Made by a program: the position numbers and the translations under genes
Notes under the pieces: model-generated
The model's input: the letters and a program-made list of their open reading frames with translations, nothing else
What the model was told of the DNA's origin: nothing
The model's database searches: none
From: Paraburkholderia sprentiae WSM5005
GTDB lineage: Bacteria; Pseudomonadota; Gammaproteobacteria; Burkholderiales; Burkholderiaceae
NCBI RefSeq assembly: GCF_001865575.2
Contig: NZ_CP017562.2
Coordinates: forward strand, 558,001 to 622,000
Direction of reading: 5' to 3'
Length of the DNA stretch: 64,000 nucleotides
Part shown: one piece after another, positions 44,022 to 52,679 of the stretch
Position numbering within the stretch: the stretch's first letter is position 1
Layout of the letters: every line of letters begins with the position of its first letter

Positions 44022-44891
44022 CTAGCCCGCGCCAATGGCTTCCGTGACAAAGTCAGCATAGCTGCGCAGGGGCCGTCCCAACATTGCTTCGAGACGCTCG
44101 ACCGTGCCATCTGCGCCACGCATGCCGAGATTCTGAATGCCGGCCATCATCAAGCGCATGTCGTACGCCAGCCAGCTCGGGCCCAACGACGCCATCTGTG
44201 CTTCGAAGGCCGCCACGTCATCGCCTCCGTAACTCACCTCGCGTCCGGTCGCCGTTGCCCAGATTGCTGCCGCGGATACGCCCGTCAGCACATGCGGGCC
44301 GACCACGTCCAGCGTCATTCGCGACAACGGAGCGGGAGCGCTGTCGCGGCGCAGGAGTTCTGCAACGGCAATATCCGCGATATCGCGCCCATCGACCATC
44401 GCGACGCCAGCTGAGCCAATCGGCATCGGATAGACGCCATGGTTCTGGATGACCTGCTGGATCGTGCGCTCGTTCTGCATAAAGTAAGCGGGGCGCAGAA
44501 TGGTTGCTGCCACGTCCAGACTCTCGATCATGCGCTCGACCGTGTGCTTGCCCGCAAAGTGCGGCACGTTCGTGTACTTGTCCGCGTGAATCACCGACAG
44601 GTAAACGATGCGTTCGATGCCTGCCTCGCGAGCCAGGTTCAACGCAACGAGGGCTTGCGTCACTTCGTCGGGCGTGACCGCGTTCAGCAGGAACAGCGTC
44701 CGCACCGAGCTCAGCGCTGCGCGCATCGACGGCACGTCCGTCAGGTCGCCCACCACTTCAGCGACGCCCGCGGGGAAGCTCAGCTTGCGCTGCTGGCGAA
44801 CCAGCGCTTTGACGTCCGCGCCGGCTTCGGCGAGGCGTTGAACGACGAGAGAACCCACTGTGCCCGTAGCACCGGTAACTAGAATGCTCAT
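44022..44891 (-). CDS. NmrA-family NAD(P)-binding protein
   Basis: 289 residues, atypical SDR of the NmrA/QOR2 type: MSILVTGATGTVGSLVVQRL gives the nucleotide motif, followed by VKALVRQQRKLSFP and AEVVGDLTDVPSMRAALSSV. It is close to quinone oxidoreductase 2-type proteins that reduce quinones or sense NADPH/NADP. The ATG at 44889-44891 is preceded by GGAGA. It is 24 bases after the MDR gene (same strand), forming a two-gene operon divergent from a LysR regulator. Confidence 0.87.
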   Translation of the reverse strand: MSILVTGATGTVGSLVVQRLAEAGADVKALVRQQRKLSFPAGVAEVVGDLTDVPSMRAALSSVRTLFLLNAVTPDEVTQALVALNLAREAGIERIVYLSVIHADKYTNVPHFAGKHTVERMIESLDVAATILRPAYFMQNERTIQQVIQNHGVYPMPIGSAGVAMVDGRDIADIAVAELLRRDSAPAPLSRMTLDVVGPHVLTGVSAAAIWATATGREVSYGGDDVAAFEAQMASLGPSWLAYDMRLMMAGIQNLGMRGADGTVERLEAMLGRPLRSYADFVTEAIGAG

Positions 44892-44914
44892 GTCAATCTC
44901 CAAACAGAAATGGG

Positions 44915-45850
44915 TTAGTGCGAGAAGTCCGCCACGATCTTGCCGGTGCGGGAATCGGTGCGATTGCGTTCGATGGCGGCGGGGATGTCCGCGAAGCCGA
45001 CCACCTCGCTCACCTTGTTTTTCACAGAGCCATGTGCGATGTCTGCTGCGAGCTTTTCCAGAAGCGCGGCGTCCGGCCAGTTCATGAACCACAGGCCGCG
45101 GCGGCCGGCAGGCGTGCGCGCGAGGATATCGGGCGACGACGTGCCGACGATGGCGCCGGTCTGCGTCAGCACTTGCCACGAGCGATCGAGTACTTCACCG
45201 CCGACATAGTCGAGCACCAGTTCGATGTCCCGAGCACGATCCTCGAAACGTTCGGTCTGGTAGTCGATGACATGGTCTGCGCCGAGACTGCGTGCGTATT
45301 CGACGTGAGCGGTAGCCACAGTCGCAAAGACTTCCGCCCCGGCTCGCCTTGCGTATTGCACGGCATAGCCGCCCAGCCCGCCAGCCGCGCCGTGAATCAG
45401 GATTCGCTGGCCCGGGTGAATCGGACCTGCGTGATACAGACTCTGCCAGGCCGACACCGCCGCCACAGGGATCGCTGCTGCATGGACGTCGTCCAGCCCG
45501 TCGGGCGTGCGGCAAAGGTTTGCCTCGTTGACCGGCACGAGATCGGTATAGGCGCCGATACCCCCGAGCGGGCCCATGACGCGATCGCCGACATGGAAGC
45601 GCGAGGTGCCGGGGCCAACGGCCTCGACCACACCCGCCAGTTCGATGCCTAGCACGGCGGGCAACTGGAGCGGAAAGGCGTCGCGAACATAGCCCTCACG
45701 AATTTTCCAGTCGATACCGTTTATGCCCGCGGCGTGGACGCGGACGAGTACCTGGCCTTCTGCGGCTTCGGGTGTCGCGATCTGCGCCACTTCAGCGGCG
45801 CTCACGTCGCCAAACGCCCGAATCACTACAGCGCGTTGAGTCGTGTTCAT
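44915..45850 (-). CDS. Zinc-independent MDR oxidoreductase (quinone oxidoreductase-like)
   Basis: 311 residues, medium-chain dehydrogenase/reductase. N-terminal GroES-like part (VLVRVHAAGINGIDWKIREG), a GDRVMGPLGGIGAYTDL segment, and the NADPH motif GAAGGLGGYAVQYA at about 155. Catalytic-zinc cysteine and histidine ligands are not in place, which fits NADP(H)-dependent quinone or enone reductases. Begins at ATG 45850. With the following NmrA gene it makes an operon that the divergent LysR gene probably controls, a common redox-stress layout. Confidence 0.9.
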   Translation of the reverse strand: MNTTQRAVVIRAFGDVSAAEVAQIATPEAAEGQVLVRVHAAGINGIDWKIREGYVRDAFPLQLPAVLGIELAGVVEAVGPGTSRFHVGDRVMGPLGGIGAYTDLVPVNEANLCRTPDGLDDVHAAAIPVAAVSAWQSLYHAGPIHPGQRILIHGAAGGLGGYAVQYARRAGAEVFATVATAHVEYARSLGADHVIDYQTERFEDRARDIELVLDYVGGEVLDRSWQVLTQTGAIVGTSSPDILARTPAGRRGLWFMNWPDAALLEKLAADIAHGSVKNKVSEVVGFADIPAAIERNRTDSRTGKIVADFSH

Positions 45851-45953
45851 TACTGGTTCCTCATATCGAGTTGCGGTGAGGAAAAGATAAGCGGTTGCAC
45901 TAATAAAACGAAGACGCGAAAATGGAGACACCTCGTTTCAAAATTGGAACAGC

Positions 45954-46829
45954 ATGGATCTCAACGCTCTGGCCGACTTTGCGCTCGTGGCAACGAACGG
46001 AGGATTGGGGAAGGCAAGCCGCGCAAGTGGCAAATCGAAGGCGACGCTGTCGCGGCGCATTGCCGAACTGGAAGAGCAACTCGGCGTGCGACTCATCGAG
46101 CGCGGCCCCCGCGGACTGAAACTTACGGAAGCCGGCGAAATGCTGATGGCCCGAACCGAAGGGCCGATGCACGAAGTGGAGGAGGCCATGACCGCAACGA
46201 GGGAGGGACTGTCCACTCCACGCGGACGCTTACGTATCGCGTCGCCGGTACTGTTTTCGCAGCTTGCGATGGGCCGGATTTGCGCCGGCTTCTGTGCCGT
46301 CTATCCGGAGATCACGATCGAGGTGGTGGGAGAGGACCGCATGGTCGACCTTGTCGAGGAACAGTTCGACGTCGCCATCCGGATCAATCCGAGCCCGGAC
46401 AGCAGCCTGGTGGGCCGGTGTTTTGCCCGCGACCGGCTCGTTGTCGTGGCGGCGCCATCCGTATCCATGCCGCGTGCTGGCGCCGTCAGGGCCGTTCCGG
46501 CCATCGTGTTTTCGAGCTTCCAGTCCACCAACTGGACTCTCGACGACGGACGCTTGATCCTCGAACCCGTTCCACGGCTCAGACTTTCCTCGTTTCTGAT
46601 GATCCGCGACGCTGCCGTCGCCGGCGCGGGTGCCGCGCTCTTGCCGCAGTCCATTGCCTGGGACCCGCTTACTCAAGGGCGGTTGGTACAGTGGGGAGCG
46701 GTTTCAGACGTGGAAGCCGCGCTCTGGGTCTTGCACACCTCGCGACGTCTTGCGTCGCCCAAAGTCCGTGCGTTCGTCGAGTTCATCTGCGACCAATACC
46801 CGGAAGGGTCGCTGGTCTTGGAGGGATAG
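45954..46829 (+). CDS. LysR-family transcriptional regulator
   Basis: 291 residues. wHTH: MDLNALADFALVATNGGLGK, ASRASGKSKATLSRRIAELE, QLGVRLIERGPRGLKLTEAG. Effector domain of the CrgA-like subtype (RGRLRIASPVLFSQLAMGRI). Divergent from the MDR-NmrA operon with 103 bases between, its likely target. Its last 150 or so bases are antisense to the end of the glycosyltransferase gene, an unusual tail-to-tail overlap. Confidence 0.92.
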   Translation: MDLNALADFALVATNGGLGKASRASGKSKATLSRRIAELEEQLGVRLIERGPRGLKLTEAGEMLMARTEGPMHEVEEAMTATREGLSTPRGRLRIASPVLFSQLAMGRICAGFCAVYPEITIEVVGEDRMVDLVEEQFDVAIRINPSPDSSLVGRCFARDRLVVVAAPSVSMPRAGAVRAVPAIVFSSFQSTNWTLDDGRLILEPVPRLRLSSFLMIRDAAVAGAGAALLPQSIAWDPLTQGRLVQWGAVSDVEAALWVLHTSRRLASPKVRAFVEFICDQYPEGSLVLEG

Positions 46830-48139
46830 GGCACGGGGACGCTCGCCGTGGTGAGCGTGGGCCAAAACTTGCTCGCAACGACTGCACGCCGCAACCGTCT
46901 TCGGGCAAGCAGACATCGACCAGCACGCAACGCAAACGGAACTGCGAGAACGAAGCCAACCATTGCCAAAAATTTCATCCCTCGCTCCAACTTACATGTC
47001 AGCGAGACCGGCGCGAGTCCGCCGCCGCGAATTTGCCCCGTGGCTATGCTCACGCACGCGTTTGTGCGCGCACTCGCCGCAGCGCCAGCCACCATCCAAG
47101 ACACATCCGCTTTTGTAGTCGGATCCGCGTGAATCCTGCGGCGGGGGAACGCTGTCGCTCTGCGTGGCGCGTCTACTATGAGTTTGTCGACAAACCGCTG
47201 GAGAGCGGCCAGCTCATTCTCTCGACAAAAATGCGCGCGCAGTCTAGCCATTCCTGGCTCGAGCTCAACGAAGTCGTCCGTGCAATCGGACAACGAACGA
47301 GCGCGCCGCTCAACGCTGCTGACGAAAACGCCAAGATCGCCAACGGCGATTTCTTCAAAGTTGGGTGATGACCAGTACTCCCGGCCGCCACCGCCGTGAT
47401 ACCCAATCACGTAGTTTCCGCAGAGCGCAGCCTCAACTGGCGGCAAACCTAGTCCTTCCAAGCCTGAAAACGACATGAAGATCCGCGATTTCTTGAGCAG
47501 TGTTGCGACTTCTGCCTCATTCATGCCGTCGATCCCGCGCATTTCCCAACCGGGGGGCAATCGCTTCTTCAATCCAAAGACAACGGCAGCCGCATGCGCA
47601 CCGTTCTTGCGCGGCATATACGTGATGAGGTTGCGTTTGTTGCCGTCGGCATGAAACACGTTGTCGTCTACCGAACAAAACACCCGCCTGACCCGGTTTG
47701 TCAGATGCGGATAGTGAAGTGAAATCAGGGAGGAAGTATCGTCGGAGATAGACAGGATTGCGGACGCGTTCTGATAGGCGTGGTCGACGTCGGCATCGGT
47801 ACAGCCACCGTCGCGGTCGCGCAGATAGTATCCGTTCTGGACAAAGATCGAGTACTTTAATCCGCGCGGCGCTATGATTCGCGCGAGCTTCGCCGCTTTG
47901 ATTTCTGGCAGCACCAGATGATCTGTCGGACGCAGTTCCCTGTCGGAAATCAGCTGGACAGCGTGTTCGGCCCAAGGGTACGCATAACCACGCCTGTCAT
48001 GCATGATCGCCGAAGCGATCAGGCCACTGTTATTCAGGCGGCTGGAGTGGTCGTAGATGACTTTAACCCCGCCCGCGTGCTCATTGGCTCGCGGCGACGT
48101 GCAAAAATACACTAAACGCACTTCGACTTTTTCCTCCAT
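46673..48139 (-). CDS. Glycosyltransferase family 4-like protein with unusual C-terminal extension
   Basis: 488 residues. Rossmann-type GT-B features: an N-terminal half with HAGGVKVIYDHSSRLNNSGL, and the GT4 nucleotide-sugar motif FMSFSGLEGLGLPPVEAALC at about 221-240, where the two glutamates (228, 236) form the E-x7-E pattern. Up to about residue 325 it looks like a normal family member. The remaining 160 residues are basic, without domain and partly hydrophobic, and the last 52 are antisense to the LysR gene, so the natural stop was probably lost by a frameshift. ATG at 48137-48139 with GGAGG upstream. Stand-alone, no polysaccharide cluster around. Confidence 0.8.
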   Translation of the reverse strand: MEEKVEVRLVYFCTSPRANEHAGGVKVIYDHSSRLNNSGLIASAIMHDRRGYAYPWAEHAVQLISDRELRPTDHLVLPEIKAAKLARIIAPRGLKYSIFVQNGYYLRDRDGGCTDADVDHAYQNASAILSISDDTSSLISLHYPHLTNRVRRVFCSVDDNVFHADGNKRNLITYMPRKNGAHAAAVVFGLKKRLPPGWEMRGIDGMNEAEVATLLKKSRIFMSFSGLEGLGLPPVEAALCGNYVIGYHGGGGREYWSSPNFEEIAVGDLGVFVSSVERRARSLSDCTDDFVELEPGMARLRAHFCRENELAALQRFVDKLIVDAPRRATAFPRRRIHADPTTKADVSWMVAGAAASARTNACVSIATGQIRGGGLAPVSLTCKLERGMKFLAMVGFVLAVPFALRAGRCLLARRRLRRAVVASKFWPTLTTASVPVPYPSKTSDPSGYWSQMNSTNARTLGDARRREVCKTQSAASTSETAPHCTNRP

Positions 48140-48524
48140 TTATTTTGATCCGCTCGCGTGCTTCAACGTGACGACTCCGATCCGATCATCCGTTTCGCTC
48201 GCAATATCTCGCAACCCTGAACGCGACGCGGCTTGGCCAACGGCCGCCGCCCAAGTTCGGTTCGTCATGCCAGGTATTGCCCAAGGCGCGGGTTTTCAGG
48301 CCACACCGCGAAGTCACTCAAAGAGCGTTGCACTGCGCGACCGTGCGCGGGCCGACGTACCACTGTAACGGCTTCCAACACAACAGATTGTCAATTCGTA
48401 TGTGACGTGTTTTTTGATTTCTTGACGACATCGATCGTCGTCACGCCAGTCGAGGGAGTGACGAGTAAGCGAGCGTTGCCCGTTTTCCGCCTGCCCGGCC
48501 TGCCGCCCTACGATCGACAGACGT
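48140..48524. other. Intergenic region without a supported gene
   Basis: About 385 bases between the start of the glycosyltransferase and the terminator of the reductase gene. Short frames exist, none with domain, ribosome binding site or bias. It probably holds the glycosyltransferase promoter. Confidence 0.45.
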
Positions 48525-48550
48525 AAAAAAAGCCAGCCGCAAGGCTGGCT
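48525..48550 (-). terminator. Rho-independent terminator after the dihydrofolate reductase-like gene
   Basis: AGCCAGCC (48531-48538) pairs with GGCTGGCT (48543-48550) across a GCAA loop. On the minus strand the stem is followed by seven T residues (48525-48531). It lies 29 bases after the stop of the reductase gene. Confidence 0.9.
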
Positions 48551-48579
48551 TCACGCAGGTCCATTCATCACCGTCGGCG

Positions 48580-49230
48580 CTATCCTCGGCGCCGTAGGAC
48601 GACATGCGTGGCCTTCTCCGACGCTGCGGATTCAACGCATTCGTATCCCAGAGTCCGCAAGTCGATCCCTTCGAACAGCGATTCTCCGCGGCCGAGCAGG
48701 ACCGGCGAGATAGCAATATGCAGCTCATCTATGAGGCCCTCACGAAGATACTGCCGGATTGTGTCCGGCCCACCGCCGACCCGCACGTCCATCCCGGCAG
48801 CGGCTTCGCGTGCATGGTCGAGCGCCTCGCGAATGCCTCCTGTTATGAAGTGGAACGTCGTGTCGCCTTCCATCTCGATGGGTGGACGAGCATGATGGGT
48901 CAAGATGAAGACCGGAACGTGATACGGCGGATTCGCTCCCCACCAGCCTTTCCAGTGTGTGTCCGGCCAATCCCCACGAATGGGTCCGAACATGTTCCTC
49001 CCAAGGATCCAGGCGCCAACGTTCTGAAAGCCACGGGCGGCAAAATCGTCGTCGACCCCGGTCGTACCGCCGTCGTTGCCGAACAAGGCTCGCTGGAACG
49101 TGCGGGTTGGGACTAGCCACTGGTGCAGTTCCGTCCCACCAACGCCGAGCGGATTGTCGATGTCTTGATTCGGACCTGCTCCGTATCCGTCGAGCGAGAT
49201 GGTAAAGCCGTTAACGCGAACTCGTGTCAT
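48580..49230 (-). CDS. Dihydrofolate reductase-family protein (RibD C-terminal-like)
   Basis: 216 residues, fold of RibD C-terminal reductases and DHFR: MTRVRVNGFTISLDGYGAGP start, GRNMFGPIRGDW, VFILTHHARPPIEMEGDTTF, AAAGMDVRVGGGPDTIRQY and LIDELHIAISPVLLGRGESL. These proteins use NADPH; the exact substrate is unknown. A textbook AGGAGG precedes the ATG at 49230. The gene overlaps the ArsR regulator gene by 20 bases, so both are on one transcript which ends at the strong hairpin below. Confidence 0.9.
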   Translation of the reverse strand: MTRVRVNGFTISLDGYGAGPNQDIDNPLGVGGTELHQWLVPTRTFQRALFGNDGGTTGVDDDFAARGFQNVGAWILGRNMFGPIRGDWPDTHWKGWWGANPPYHVPVFILTHHARPPIEMEGDTTFHFITGGIREALDHAREAAAGMDVRVGGGPDTIRQYLREGLIDELHIAISPVLLGRGESLFEGIDLRTLGYECVESAASEKATHVVLRRRG

Positions 49231-50005
49231 CGTTTGCCTCCTTTGGATGCCTAACAGGTAATCTACGGACGCTGGCGTCCGGATATGCACCATCCTCTTG
49301 TGAACGCTCGATGTCGCCCAAGGTCAGCCCGAGTTGTTCCCACAACCCTGTCCATCCGACCGGCGTGACTTCCACGGACGGCGATCTCCGGCTCCGCCTG
49401 AACCAACCTTTTTCACATAGTAGATCGAGCAGCCCGACTCCGAGCGGTCCGGCGAGGTGATGCTCGCGCTCGGTCCAGTCCATGCATTGATGTGCGATCC
49501 CGTGCCGACCCCGCTTCATATCGCTGATATTAATCCCCAATGTTGCGAACCACGCCGCGCCCGTGGGTGTGACATCTAGCCGTTTATCGCCGGCGATGGA
49601 AAGGAAGCCCTTTGTCATCAACTTTTGCGTGATGGCGACGCCAGCTTTGCCGGCCAGATGGTCGTAGCAGCAACGTGCGAATCGCAGGCTTTCAGCATTA
49701 CGGCCAAGCGCGTTTCGGCGACTTGGGCGTTGCGGCGCGATCGAAGCCAGACTTTCGAGCGCCACCGCAACTTGCGGACTGGCGATCTTGTAGTAGCGGT
49801 GGCGTCCTTGTTTCTCGACGCAGACCAGTCCTCCGTGCAGCAGCTTGGCGAGATGGCTGCTGGCTGTCTGCGGCGTTACACCGGCGGCATGGGCCAGCTC
49901 ACCGGCCGGCAGCGCGCGCCCGTCGGCCAATGACATCAGCATCGCGGCCCGTGCTGCATCGGCAATCAGAAATGCGGTGGCGGACAAATTGGGTTGCGCG
50001 TTCAA
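49211..50005 (-). CDS. ArsR-type winged-helix regulator with C-terminal domain
   Basis: 264 residues. The first 90 form an ArsR wHTH (AARAAMLMSLADGRALPAGE, LAHAAGVTPQTASSHLAKLL, QGRHRYYKIASPQVA). The remaining 170 are a region with repeated FLSIAGDKRLDVTPTGAAWF and DVTPVGWTGLWEQLGLTL-like segments that may be the sensing part; no metal-ligand cysteine cluster is visible. Such regulators often control the gene after them, here the reductase, and the MFS gene on the other side. ATG at 50005, divergent from the MFS gene. Confidence 0.85.
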   Translation of the reverse strand: MNAQPNLSATAFLIADAARAAMLMSLADGRALPAGELAHAAGVTPQTASSHLAKLLHGGLVCVEKQGRHRYYKIASPQVAVALESLASIAPQRPSRRNALGRNAESLRFARCCYDHLAGKAGVAITQKLMTKGFLSIAGDKRLDVTPTGAAWFATLGINISDMKRGRHGIAHQCMDWTEREHHLAGPLGVGLLDLLCEKGWFRRSRRSPSVEVTPVGWTGLWEQLGLTLGDIERSQEDGAYPDASVRRLPVRHPKEANDDTSSR

Positions 50006-50037
50006 GTAAGCCTCCGGGTTTCAGCTGAAGCGTAAAG

Positions 50038-50075
50038 CGCTTCGATAGTCGCATGATTCGATACGCGTCGAAGCG
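50038..50075. promoter_or_regulatory. Candidate ArsR operator between ArsR and MFS genes
   Basis: CGCTTCGA (50038-50045) and TCGAAGCG (50068-50075) form an exact inverted repeat. TTCGATA occurs three times in the region, at 50041-50047, 50057-50063 and 50092-50098. Located in the divergent promoter; fits binding of the ArsR-type protein. Confidence 0.5.
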
Positions 50076-50139
50076 TTCGGCGCCTCGCGCCTTCGATACT
50101 GCGGCAATACTCCCACCACTCGAAGCGAGGTCGTCCAAA

Positions 50140-51546
50140 ATGAGAAGCTGTAAGCGGCAGCGACCGGTCCTGTGGGCGACGGCCGTAAGCTACATGATCG
50201 TCATTCTGGACACGTCTATCGTCAACGTGGCGCTGGAACGGATTGCCGAGAAACTCGCTGGTGGCATCGCCGCATTGCAGTGGGTCGTGACCGCATACAC
50301 GCTCAGCTTTGCAAGTCTGCTGTTGACAGGCGGCGCGCTGACAGACCGGCTCGGCGCACGCAGCCTCTACATCTGTGGGTTGGCGACGTTCGCATTGGCA
50401 TCGGCATTTTGTGGGTTTGCGCCCAGTGTCGCACTGCTTGTCGTGGGACGCATGGTTCAGGGCGTCGGCGCGGCGTTGCTGGTCCCGGCCTCGCTAACGC
50501 TTATCAACGAAACATGGCCGGATCCCGGGGCGCGTGCGGCCGTGGTCGGCTTGTGGACGGGACTCGGCGGTGTAGCGATGGCGTCGGGGCCATTAGTGGG
50601 CGGCATGCTGATCCGGTTTATCGGCTGGCGCAGCATCTTTCTGGTCAATGTGCCGATCTGTTTGGCCGGCATATGGCTGGTGTGCAGGGTCTCGCCTGAA
50701 AGATCGAAACCGCGACCGGCGATCGCGGGCAAGTTCGACCTCGCCGGGCAGGTCGCGGCGATCGTGTCGTTGGTGTTGCTGAATTTATCGGTGATCAGTG
50801 CGCCGCACTACGGATGGCGCTCACCCGTGATCATCGGATGTATGGCCGCAACGCTTGCGACGGGCGTTGCATTTCTCGCGATAGAGGCTACGCGCACAGA
50901 TCCGATGGTGCCGCTGAACTTGTTTCGCAACGCCGCATTTTCGGGCGCGGTGTGGGTATCGATGGTGTCCGCATTCACGTTCTACGGACTGATCTTCGAT
51001 CTGGGTCTACTGTTTCAGCGACAGCTCGGCTATAGCCCGCTGTCGACCGGACTGGCGTTTTTGCCGCTTACAGTTGCTGTACCCGCCGGAAGTCTGTTTT
51101 CGAAACGGCTTACGGAACGGCTTGGTCCTCGACGGCTAGTTGTAGGCGCGTTCCTGTTGGCCGCAGGCGGGTATTTCAGTCTTATGGAAGTGGCGCCGTT
51201 ACGTCCGTATGCACTGTTTGCGTTGCCATTGCCGGCGATTGGCCTGGCAGCGAGCCTCATTACCCCTGTAACGACAACGGCAACGATGGCCTCTGTGGAC
51301 CGCGGTCGTGCTGGCATTGCCGCGGGGGTGCTGAATGCAGCACGCCAAACCGGCGCGGTTCTTGGCGTGGCATGGTCAGGCGCGCTGCTTGCCGGGCACA
51401 CGACGATCCGCGAGGGTATGCAGACGAGTTTGCTGATAGCGGGACTGCTGTCCGCAGTCGCGGGCGCAATCTGGTGGCGCGCGCTGCGATCTGATTCAGT
51501 GTACGGGGATAACGCAGAGAGGCGCCCAGCGGCGGTGTCGGAGTGA
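50140..51546 (+). CDS. DHA2 family MFS transporter
   Basis: 468 residues, 14 transmembrane segments, DHA2 signatures: VILDTSIVNVALERIAEKL in TM1, TDRLGARSLYICGLATFALA (motif A) and GPLVGGMLIRFIGWRSIFLV. Exports small molecules or drugs by proton antiport. ATG at 50140 has AGCGAGG upstream; an earlier ATG at 50053 would place 29 charged residues first and cross the inverted repeat. Transcribed away from the ArsR regulator, which likely represses it. Confidence 0.9.
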   Translation: MRSCKRQRPVLWATAVSYMIVILDTSIVNVALERIAEKLAGGIAALQWVVTAYTLSFASLLLTGGALTDRLGARSLYICGLATFALASAFCGFAPSVALLVVGRMVQGVGAALLVPASLTLINETWPDPGARAAVVGLWTGLGGVAMASGPLVGGMLIRFIGWRSIFLVNVPICLAGIWLVCRVSPERSKPRPAIAGKFDLAGQVAAIVSLVLLNLSVISAPHYGWRSPVIIGCMAATLATGVAFLAIEATRTDPMVPLNLFRNAAFSGAVWVSMVSAFTFYGLIFDLGLLFQRQLGYSPLSTGLAFLPLTVAVPAGSLFSKRLTERLGPRRLVVGAFLLAAGGYFSLMEVAPLRPYALFALPLPAIGLAASLITPVTTTATMASVDRGRAGIAAGVLNAARQTGAVLGVAWSGALLAGHTTIREGMQTSLLIAGLLSAVAGAIWWRALRSDSVYGDNAERRPAAVSE

Positions 51547-51637
51547 CCAGGAGAGACGGGGAGGATAGGGACGTCGCGCTGGCGATCGGCTGCGCGAAGC
51601 GGGATCCGCGATGTGGCAGGTTTGAACGGCCTGAATG

Positions 51638-51673
51638 AAAAAGGCCGCGTCAACGTCATTCGTTGCGCGGCCT
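51638..51673 (-). terminator. Rho-independent terminator of the 84-residue gene
   Basis: AGGCCGCG (51642-51649) pairs with CGCGGCCT (51666-51673), and CAACG/CGTTG inside extends the stem. Five T residues follow on the minus strand. Located 24 bases after the stop at 51697. Confidence 0.85.
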
Positions 51674-51696
51674 CGGTCGGTTGTGACGGTCGTGCG

Positions 51697-51951
51697 TTAC
51701 TTCACCCCAAGCCCCCGCAACACCGCATTACCCTCGGACGTCAGACGGATATGCGGCTCGCCGGCATCGTTCGAAACCGTCTCGACGAGACCGGCTTCGT
51801 AAAGCTGCGGAATTTCGGGTTTTGCGGATGCATCGATCGGCGCGTGCAGCAACAGCAGCAGCGTCGCGAGTTCATGATGGCTCAGGAGACGGCGCAGGAT
51901 CGTGGGGCGCTTGGCAGGTGGTTCGTTGCTATTCGGTTTGGGTTGGTTCAT
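51697..51951 (-). CDS. Small hypothetical protein with possible winged-helix
   Basis: 84 residues (MNQPKPNSNEPPAKRPTILR start). The middle is a helix (LLSHHELATLLLLLHAPIDAS) and the end PQLYEAGLVETVSNDAGEPH followed by IRLTSEGNAVLRGLG resembles the last strands of a wHTH. GAGGTG before the ATG at 51951 at six-base spacing. Strong terminator after it confirms a transcribed unit. Function unknown. Confidence 0.65.
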   Translation of the reverse strand: MNQPKPNSNEPPAKRPTILRRLLSHHELATLLLLLHAPIDASAKPEIPQLYEAGLVETVSNDAGEPHIRLTSEGNAVLRGLGVK

Positions 51952-52104
51952 GGAGCGCACCTCGTGCGGGGACGTGTCCGAGGATCATGCGGACGAAGTC
52001 TTAAACGATTCTTAAGACTCCATTGTCCTGTAACACTGTGACATGATCGTTTCAACGGATCAGATTCCGGCGCCCGGAACGTCGCTTTGATGCGCCATAA
52101 AGCC

Positions 52105-52437
52105 TTATGGAGCGCAGGTTTTGCCTGCCGATTCGATCCACAGGTTGCTTACATGACGCTTGCCCGCATAGAAACGGTAAGTTGTCGCGCCGTTGTCGCT
52201 GCGTACCTTGACGATGTTCGAGTCGCCGAAGTCAAGCATCTGACCTTGCGGGATGCCGGTCGACTTGAAGGCGGCGTTGTGATGATTGGCCATCTGCGTC
52301 AGACAGGCAACCACGTCGTCGACGGAACGCTGGGTCGTCGTGTCCGTGACGGGCTCGCCGGAGTCGGGATCTTTCTGGAAATACGCGCAAGCGCTGAGCA
52401 GTAGCGAAAGGGACAGGACTGCAACGAACGTCTTCAT
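52105..52437 (-). CDS. Small lipoprotein
   Basis: 110 residues. Lipoprotein signal MKTFVAVLSLSLLLSAC with lipobox LSAC at Cys17. The mature protein begins AYFQKDPDSGEPVTDTTT and contains two further cysteines (Cys at VACLTQ and KTCAP). No domain known. AGGAGA precedes the ATG at 52437. A short dyad TTCCGG-CGC-CCGGAA (52065-52079) follows the stop, without T run. Role in the envelope, unknown. Confidence 0.7.
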   Translation of the reverse strand: MKTFVAVLSLSLLLSACAYFQKDPDSGEPVTDTTTQRSVDDVVACLTQMANHHNAAFKSTGIPQGQMLDFGDSNIVKVRSDNGATTYRFYAGKRHVSNLWIESAGKTCAP

Positions 52438-52679
52438 AGGTCTCCTGGCGTTGATTCGGCTTGTGAGGGTCCATGCGCCGCATCGCATCGCCTGGTATCG
52501 CGCGAGATGCCAGGCGAACGTGCGGACCGGACCGCAAAACAGGCGCCATTATATCGAGACGGCGAACCTGCCCCGATCGGCACGCAGGTCGCGTGCCTGC
52601 AAAGACGAAGTCCGTATGGACGCGGCGAGTTCCGATGTTCCGATGAAGAAGCCGCTGTGGTGCCTCTCATGCCTGCCCG

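Noticed and set aside
45734-47368. A 544-codon plus-strand frame
   Set aside because: It crosses the oxidoreductase promoter and the LysR gene in a different frame and shows no family similarity.
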